Below are positions 57,613 through 64,000 of a DNA stretch of 64,000 nt, one piece after another. Position 1 is the stretch's first letter. The number at the start of each line of letters is the position of its first letter. This DNA comes from Immersiella caudata. Taxonomy: Eukaryota > Ascomycota > Sordariomycetes > Sordariales > Lasiosphaeriaceae. The translations under genes and the position numbers were made by a program. Where the stretch lies: assembly GCA_030512335.1 (NCBI GenBank), contig JAULSU010000005.1:2604001-2668000 (forward strand), read 5' to 3'. The notes below the pieces were generated by a model that was not told the DNA's origin, made no database searches, and saw only the letters and a program-made list of their open reading frames with translations.

Positions 57613-57820
57613 GTCAATCGGTAATAAGGTCGAAAGGTACAGGTCCTAGAGAGGTTTAATGTAAAGTATCGGTGTGAACACTAATCTCTCTGAGAAAATA
57701 AAAGATATAAAAGAGGCCCTACTCGCTGAGATAATAAATAATAAAAAAAACCACCTACACTCCCTGACGTCGGCCAATCCATCCATACTACCCAACAAGT
57801 CATCCTGGAAATAGCCTACA

Positions 57821-59155
57821 TTACTCCTCCCCCTCCTCCGACTCCTCATCATCATCCGCAGGATCCGGCCTAACAATGCGGTTCAAATGCGACACAAATC
57901 CCACCATCGCCTTCACAACCTCAACCAGCTCCTCCTGTCCCCCCTCAGACGTAAATGTGCTATCTGGAATCTTCTTCCCCACCGTGAAGTTCCTCAACTT
58001 CAACAGCTCGATATCCCGATGCTCCGCAATAAACCCCTTAGGCTTCGTCTTCAACGCATTCTCGGCATTCGCCTTTGCAAACGCCTTCAACACCACCTCC
58101 TCATCCTCTTTCCCTTTCCCCTTCTCCCCCTTCTTCCCCTTTCCTTTGGTACCTCCCCCACCCACCTCGGGAAAAAACATCCCCCTAAACCCCTCCTCCA
58201 TCAACACCCTCCTCCACCTCCTCGGCCTCTCATCAATACTCGCCCTCAACCTCCCCACCGCCTCCCCATCCGGATGCCACAAACCCCCACCCACAAAACT
58301 CTTCCCCGGCTCAACGTGCACGTAGTAACAAGCATACGGGCCCTTGCGTCCCGTGCGCGACCACGCAGCGGCGTAGTGCGGCTTGTACGGCGTGGGATCA
58401 TTACTAAATCGTATATCGCGGTAGATGCGAAAGTTGATGTCTTTGAAGGGGAGTTCGGGGATGGTCTCGTCGACGGCGATGATTTTTCCGGTGAGGGTGG
58501 TGGCGTAGGATTCCCAGTCTTTTAGGGAGCGGCGGAATTCGGGGTCGTGGGATTTCAGCCAGTCGCGCTTGTTGTTGGCTTTGAGGTCCTTGAGGAAGGC
58601 GAGGGTGTTGTGGTGGAGCTTGTGGTCGACGTAGTCGACGCCGCCCGTGTCGCGGAGCTTGGGGGTGGGGATGAAGGTGACCTTTAAGGGTGCGTCCGAG
58701 TCGGACTCTTCTTCGGGTTCGACCTTCTTTTTGGCTTTGGCCTTTAACCCATTGGCGTTTGCTGCTTTGGATTTTGCTGCTTTGACGGATTTGGCAGGTT
58801 TGGCAGGTTTGGTAGGTTCCTCTGCCTCGTTTTCCTCTTCCTCAATTTCATCCTCATCCTCATCCACGTCCTCTTCGGCGTCATCGACAGCCTCATCCTG
58901 GTAATTGTCCTCATCGTCGGAATCCTCAATCTTCCTGGCCTTTTTGGCCTTTCTTCCGCTGGAATTAGATTTCTTAGCCGATTTGGTGGCGGTTTGCAAC
59001 TCATCGTCGGATTCAGAATCAAGCTCAAAGTAACGGCTCTTAGTCGCCGATGAACCGACGCGCAGCGACCGACGCCGCGACGGTGACGCAATTATCGGCG
59101 TCTCGGGCGTCTCCTCTTTTGCTACCGCAGCGGCCTTGCGCTTTCTTCCGACCAT
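57821..59155 (-). CDS. DUF2461 family protein with acidic/basic N-terminal tail
   Basis: A single exon of 444 aa. The first 150 residues are low-complexity: basic runs (GRKRKAAA, GRKAKKARK) that could serve as nuclear localisation signals alternate with Asp/Glu tracts. The DUF2461 (TIGR02453) domain begins at about residue 180: TLAFLKDLKANNKRDWLKSHDPEF, INFRIYRDIRFSNDPTPYKPHYAAAW, YYVHVEPGKSFVGGGLWHPDGEAVGRLRASID. Fungal members carry a Lys/Gly-rich insertion, here at about 330-350 (GGGTKGKGKKGEKGKGK). The family has no firm function. Its 3' end is 208 bp from the convergent kinase-like gene. Confidence 0.92.
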   Translation of the reverse strand: MVGRKRKAAAVAKEETPETPIIASPSRRRSLRVGSSATKSRYFELDSESDDELQTATKSAKKSNSSGRKAKKARKIEDSDDEDNYQDEAVDDAEEDVDEDEDEIEEEENEAEEPTKPAKPAKSVKAAKSKAANANGLKAKAKKKVEPEEESDSDAPLKVTFIPTPKLRDTGGVDYVDHKLHHNTLAFLKDLKANNKRDWLKSHDPEFRRSLKDWESYATTLTGKIIAVDETIPELPFKDINFRIYRDIRFSNDPTPYKPHYAAAWSRTGRKGPYACYYVHVEPGKSFVGGGLWHPDGEAVGRLRASIDERPRRWRRVLMEEGFRGMFFPEVGGGGTKGKGKKGEKGKGKEDEEVVLKAFAKANAENALKTKPKGFIAEHRDIELLKLRNFTVGKKIPDSTFTSEGGQEELVEVVKAMVGFVSHLNRIVRPDPADDDEESEEGEE

Positions 59156-59429
59156 CTTGAATACCTACCTTAGGTAAGATACCGCGATAAATGGGATATT
59201 GGACGAACGCAGCGTGACAATTGCGACGAGAGTGTGTGATGACGTCGAAAGGATGATGAGACGCGATGAGCCAAGCCAACCGTCCTCCATTTGGCGTCCC
59301 AGGAATGCGCGAAAGCACGTGAGCAGGCCAGGCCTTATGTCATCGCAATATGATTCAAAAAAGCAAGATACCAACAATAAACGAACAAGTACAAAAATGC
59401 CTCCAAACCCAAAAACCCACTCCCCGAAT

Positions 59430-61063
59430 TTAAAGAGTAGCATTTCCATACTCATCAAAATAGAGCTCCGTGCCATCGTCACCAGTCCACGGCTGAGGGC
59501 CGGGGCTAGGCTCCTTTTCCTCCGGGACTTTCGGGTTGCGCCTTGTCCCTTTTCTCTTTGGCGTAGGGCTCGAAGGATCCGGACGCTGAAACCCCTTTCC
59601 CTTACTCAGCTCTGAGAAACCATCCCCTGTCAAATCAATGACGTTGTCGGTAGTTTTCGACCTCTCGACAACAGGCGCCGAAAACCGAGGCGGGCCCATA
59701 TCAAAACGGACCCCCTTCTCCTGTCGCTTCTTCTTCACGATCTCGATACCCAACTCCTCTGCAACCTCCGCATCCTCCTCCTCCTTTCTGGCCACATTGC
59801 GCTTCCGATGGAAAATATCATCGTACACATCCTTGTGCAGTTGTCCGTCCGCGGAACAACTGCGCCACTCCAGATATCCATGCTCGTAGGCCTCTTTCAG
59901 GAAACTACTTGCGCGTGCCGTTTCATCCCACTTGACGAGCAGCATCTGCCTGATCGTCTTCCTCAGCTTATCAGAGTAGATCGTAAGATAGTCAAACACA
60001 TGGTCGAGGTTGACATCAGGGTAACAGACGGGCCCACCTGGTTCCTGCTTGTCGGCATCCGTCCGGTCGGCATCCGTGATAATATGGTTGTTCCCACAGA
60101 GCACACACTCCTGCCCCTTGTTGCCCCCAATACCCGGAAGCGGCCGTCCGGTGACCATGTGGTACAGCACCGCCCCCAGATCGAAGATCTCGCTGCCCGG
60201 TGTCAAGGGTCGCAATTCCTATCACAACACGTTAGCATCCCCCTGAATCCCCCTTTCCCAGACCAAAACTCACAACAGACACCGCCTCTTGCGCCGCCCT
60301 GATTCCACCCTTCTTCCTCTCCTCATTCCACGTCTTCCTCGCCTCGCTCAGCTTCCTCCGATCGATGTCCTCGTTCCTCGTTCCCACCACCAACCGCCCC
60401 GACGGCACAACACTACACCACGTAAACTCCCCCAGCCGGCAGGGCCCATACGTCTCGATCCCCCGCGGCTGCGACAAGAACAGATTCTCCGCAAACACAG
60501 CCCCATGCAAGACGGGCATCCAATTCCTCTCCCGCTTATACTGGGCGAACACCACCCCATGGTTAGGCTCTTCGATGTCATAGTTCTCTCTGATGCCTTC
60601 GTGCACTGCTACTGTAAGCTCCTGCCTAGTTGACCACTCTGAACTACTTACACCACTGCAAAGCCCTCAGCGTATCAATCATAACATGCCAAACCAACCC
60701 CTCAGGTAAGAACCCAAACGCGTTCGCCCTTAGAGGCGGGTCAGCCAACAGACTCGCCACCGTCCCGGCATCACAACGATCCCACACGAGGAACCGATTC
60801 GACCTCGTACAGCTCGTATCCGAGCCGGCGACAGGAGTGGCGATGATCTCGGTGTGGAGTGACACAATGTTGGGGTGGTTCAAGATGTTGGTGGCGGCGA
60901 GCAAGGGGCCATCGCGCGCGAAGAGGTTGGCGTGGGTCTCAACCGGCTCCCAGTCAATTTGCCATTCTTGGGCGATCAAGGTCTCGCCGTCCGAGGAGCG
61001 CTTGACAAGAAGGCGGTTATCCTTGAGGGACCCAACGATATTGTATTGGTCTGGGACGGCCAT
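59430..61063 (-). CDS. Protein kinase-like protein, probable pseudokinase
   Basis: Exons 61063-60652, 60605-60274 and 60218-59430 give 510 aa. The first exon holds an N-lobe (LLVKRSSDGETLIAQEWQ, HPNIVSLHTEII, FLVWDRCDAGTVASLL) and the second a C-lobe with HGAVFAENLFLS where active kinases have HRDxxxxN: the catalytic Asp is Ala. The DFG triad is also missing. C-lobe continues EIFDLGAVLYHMVTGRPLPG and VFDYLTIYSDKLRKTIRQML. A disordered basic/Pro-rich C-terminus ends in ELYFDEYGNATL. Two in-frame acceptors six bases apart follow the first intron (60611 or 60605); the second gives QWLHEG, the more typical text. Likely a scaffold or regulator. No paired partner is visible. Confidence 0.85.
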
Positions 61064-61624
61064 AGGTGCTGATTTGTTGGCTTGTGAGGAGTGACTTGGT
61101 GATTCAGATGCCCCAATGAAGCTGTGCTGGTAGATTGGGTTGGCCTTGGAGTGATATGAAGCTAGTCTAGCGATTGACTGCCATGGTTGGGCTTGAAAGA
61201 GAACTCTATGTAGTGTTTGGTCGCCAGGAATGCTGTCTTCAGCCTTGTTTTCTCTGTTTGGGCGCCACTATTGCTAAGTCCGGAGATCCGCCACAAAGGA
61301 TGGATGCCCAGCTTTGTCTCGAACCTTTGGTATGCGGTCAAACTTCCAGAAGCATCTTCAATTGAATTATGGACTGCAAATGAGCAGCGGTCAGTTTTGC
61401 GCAATAACACCAGCTCCAGCCTCTCGATGGGGTGTGGTGCAAGGGATAATGCCTCTGGCCCACGCCATTGTCGATGATACCCAAGGCAGAGATTGTGTGA
61501 AGCTTTCCAAAAGAAATCAATTTGCGCTGAAAGATTTAAGGGCGATTTATGGTGTCAGAATCTCTGCGTATGCCTGCCATTTCGAACTGCCGTTGTGCGG
61601 TAGCTCAGCGCGGAACTCGTTGCT
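61064..61624. other. Kinase-like gene promoter and F-box gene 3' region
   Basis: About 560 bases with no further coding signal. Confidence 0.45.
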
Positions 61625-63349
61625 TCAATCACAAGACGGGATGAGCTCCGCCACGCCAAACGCCATCATCCGGAAATCCTATCAAGTCGATTAGCCAATA
61701 AGCCTGGAATGCATCAAGAGCAGACTCACATCAAAGCTTGCCACAATTGCGCTCCCGGTTCCAAACCTGCCCATCAACGGTAATTCTTGGATTGCTTCCC
61801 AAGGCAGTGTCGTGGGTGATGTTGGCTCCAGCGATCGCTTGCCGACAGTTCCAACCGTGTTCCCAATCCAAGGTGACACATGGAGCCTTCCAAGCGGTGT
61901 CTGCGAAATGACCTTCAGTGCTCTGACAGCATCATCATCAACCCTTACCCTGAACCCGAACAGAAACTCTCCAGGATGGAAGTGAACCAGGAACTCGGAG
62001 TCTCGCAGCGGGTATCCCAACTCAAACGGCTCCTCGCCCGTCCTCAAGAACATCCGAAGCCCAGAAACATATTTCTGACCAGCCATATCAACGATCGATA
62101 TTCCCAATGCCTCCATATCATCACCGCACCAATCCAGCGGTAGACAGACAGTCTCCGACTCCCTCGGTGTACCATCACTATGACTCATAAGAGCAGAAAC
62201 ACATCCCACCTCTTTCAGAACCAAAAATATGCCTTCTTCCCTATCTAACTGCTCCACCCACGAGAACACTTCCCCTTTCAGTCTCATGTGTTTCCACTGT
62301 TCGCAAAGAGTGACCACGCCCCCCAACCTATCCCACCAAAACATTCTCTTCTTCAAGGCGCTGACGGCCCCATCCGCGCCAGATGATCTCTTCCCTTTCC
62401 GTGTGACTTCCTTCACTGCAAAGTACAGGCCATTCCAATCCCTCTCCCCACGGCTGTCGTCCTCGTGTGCATCTTCGGGGGCAGCGAATCCCATCTCGTG
62501 CTCTGGCCAGAAACGGCTCCGCCAAAATGTTTGCGGCAGTGCGTCCACTTGCGCTGCACGTGACATCGTCCTCGACGCAAACCGCAAGCTGCGGATGTCA
62601 GAGGTGTGTACAAAACACAAGATGTGTGGAATAATGGATGGTGGTAAAGCAGAAAAGACATCCCAGGATGACCCGGGCTCCCGTTTAGCCTTGATGGCGG
62701 CAATGGATAGGGGCTGGGGGCTGGGGAGTTTGACGGCGAGATTGGAAATAGGGGAAAGGTCAAGGGGAGACAGCCCCAGTTCCACAGCGAGGCCGTAGAA
62801 TGTTTGGGGTTGTTGTAGTGATGCGCGTCGGTGGTAGGTCTTGGAATAGGGTGGTGAAGGGGCGAGGAACAGGCGGGGGAGGGAGTAGTTGTTTGTGTTG
62901 TGTTGCTGAAGTGGTGACGGGAATGACCAGTCCCAGTTGAGGGTGATGAGAGCTTTACACAGGATGGTTGCGCACGTAGAAGGGTGAACGCGTGAAGTGA
63001 GGAGGCCCCAGCAGTCCGCGTGTACGGGGAATGTCCACTGAGGTGAGGATGCTGATCTTCCCGTAGTCGTGACCATGTCGACCTTTTCGGGGATCAGGGG
63101 TGGCTTTGTGAGGGACGCGGAGATACGCCGGGGAACAGTGAATGCGAGCCCGGTAGGGGCGTCTGTAGGTACACGGTATCCGATGCCGGACACGGTGGAT
63201 GTCTGAGAGGATGGGTAGAAGGTGATGATTCGGCAGATCGAAGGACGATGCCCGCGAAACTTCCCGGGCCGGGACATCTCAATCTCGCGCCGGCAGAGCC
63301 AGCACATGTGATCGGGCGTATTGGCAATGACTTCAGCCGGGGGGAGCAT
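61625..63349 (-). CDS. F-box domain protein (fungal DUF7600-like architecture)
   Basis: A long exon 63349-61730 and a short last exon 61678-61625, joined by a 51-nt intron (GTGAGT...TTGATAG, branch GCTAATC), give 557 aa ending ASFDDFRMMAFGVAELIPSCD. Without the small exon the frame would end in an unlikely LLLMHSRLIG. An N-terminal pair of cysteines, CWLC, with later HADCWGLL suggests a metal-binding patch. An F-box-like segment is at about residues 230-285 (WDVFSALPPSIIPHILCFVHTSDIRSLRFASRTM). The C-terminal half resembles the beta-rich DUF7600 region (GYPLRDSEFLVHF, FLFGFRVRVDDDAVRALKVIS, GRLHVSPWIG). Probably an SCF substrate adaptor; target unknown. The family name is from memory of similar architecture and less sure than the F-box. 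Confidence 0.8.
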
Positions 63350-64000
63350 TGTGACGGTGATGGGAATGGAGAAAGTTGAGGCAGTTCTGGGTTTCTCATC
63401 TTAGCGCCTCCGGATGCTCCTTCCTAGTGATTTATACTTTTCCACACGGCCAACTCATCAGTGTCCTTTTGTCTGTATGTTTGCCCGAGGAAGGAGCGAG
63501 CTCGCACCTGGGTAGGGCACCACCCATTTACATTGTTACGTCAGCCGCAAGTACAGCCTAGTTGATGTTGACGTGTATCAAGACATCGCAGCCCCCAACA
63601 CCAACTTCATCGGCGTCGAACCTATCCCAACGCCGCGTTGGCTCTGCCAATCCTCTTACCGCCGGCCCCCACAGCCCATCCGAACAAACGCGCATCACTG
63701 TATTGCTTTCGCGGTTTTTGCAGCCACGGAACTTGTCGGGCGTACCACCCCCGCGTCTGCTGGTGGTTGCGGCAGTCCTTGGTGGTTGGTTTGGGAAGCG
63801 ACTCCCGCGGTTCCAGAGCGGCACCGCCCGGCGCGGCAGCTACTTAGCGCCCCCGCCGCCAATCGGCCTTGAAAGGCAGCCAGATCGGGCCACCATGTTC
63901 GAACTGTGCCGCACGACTGCCAAAGGCCACAGAATCTTGAAAGTGGCCCACCATCGAACCAGCTAACAACTTTCTTCCCGGCTCAACTCACCACAAGACG
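63350..64000. other. Promoter of F-box gene and unassigned end of window
   Basis: About 650 bases. No supported gene; a gene could begin beyond the window edge. Confidence 0.4.

Overview
This window is nuclear DNA of a filamentous ascomycete (Pezizomycotina, most likely Sordariomycetes). The evidence is short GT-AG introns of about 45-160 nt with CTRAY-type branch sites, compact single genes on both strands, and a typical fungal gene set: Hul5, poly(A)-binding protein, a GIT1-type transporter, a type III polyketide synthase, Pex11 and a fungal phytochrome. The species cannot be named from this sequence. All exon joins below were derived by hand from splice signals and reading-frame continuity.

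Layout. 0-8 kb: a HECT ubiquitin ligase (HUL5, minus) and poly(A)-binding protein PAB1 (plus), whose leader holds an oligo(A)-rich stretch and an intron. 8-17 kb: a cytochrome P450 whose 510-nt first intron contains a complete tRNA-Val(CAC), a GIT1/phosphate-type MFS permease, and a type III polyketide synthase; these may form a small secondary-metabolite locus. 18-21 kb: two peroxisomal genes on the minus strand, PEX11 and a nitronate monooxygenase ending in the PTS1 tripeptide SKL. 21-28.6 kb: a gene-poor stretch with one clear small gene, a 102-aa protein with a double-stranded-RNA-binding-like fold. 28.6-30.9 kb: a complete hAT transposon with terminal inverted repeats, a perfect 8-bp target-site duplication and an uninterrupted transposase. 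31-43 kb: mitochondrial ribosomal protein S7, a disordered-tail universal stress protein, a two-membrane-segment protein of unknown function with one unresolved frame change, and an F-box protein. 43-45 kb: two damaged or unresolved small genes. 47-52 kb: a fungal phytochrome hybrid histidine kinase. 53-64 kb: a Pro/Ala-rich small protein, a candidate gene with an intron-split start codon, a frameshifted kinase-like gene, a DUF2461 protein, a pseudokinase, and a second F-box protein.

The most interesting points are the tRNA gene nested in the P450 intron, the intact young hAT element with inverted subterminal motifs, the PTS1-bearing nitronate monooxygenase beside PEX11, the A-rich leader of PAB1 (possible autoregulation), the small dsRBD-like gene, and the split-start-codon candidate. 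No wholly new multi-gene system is evident.
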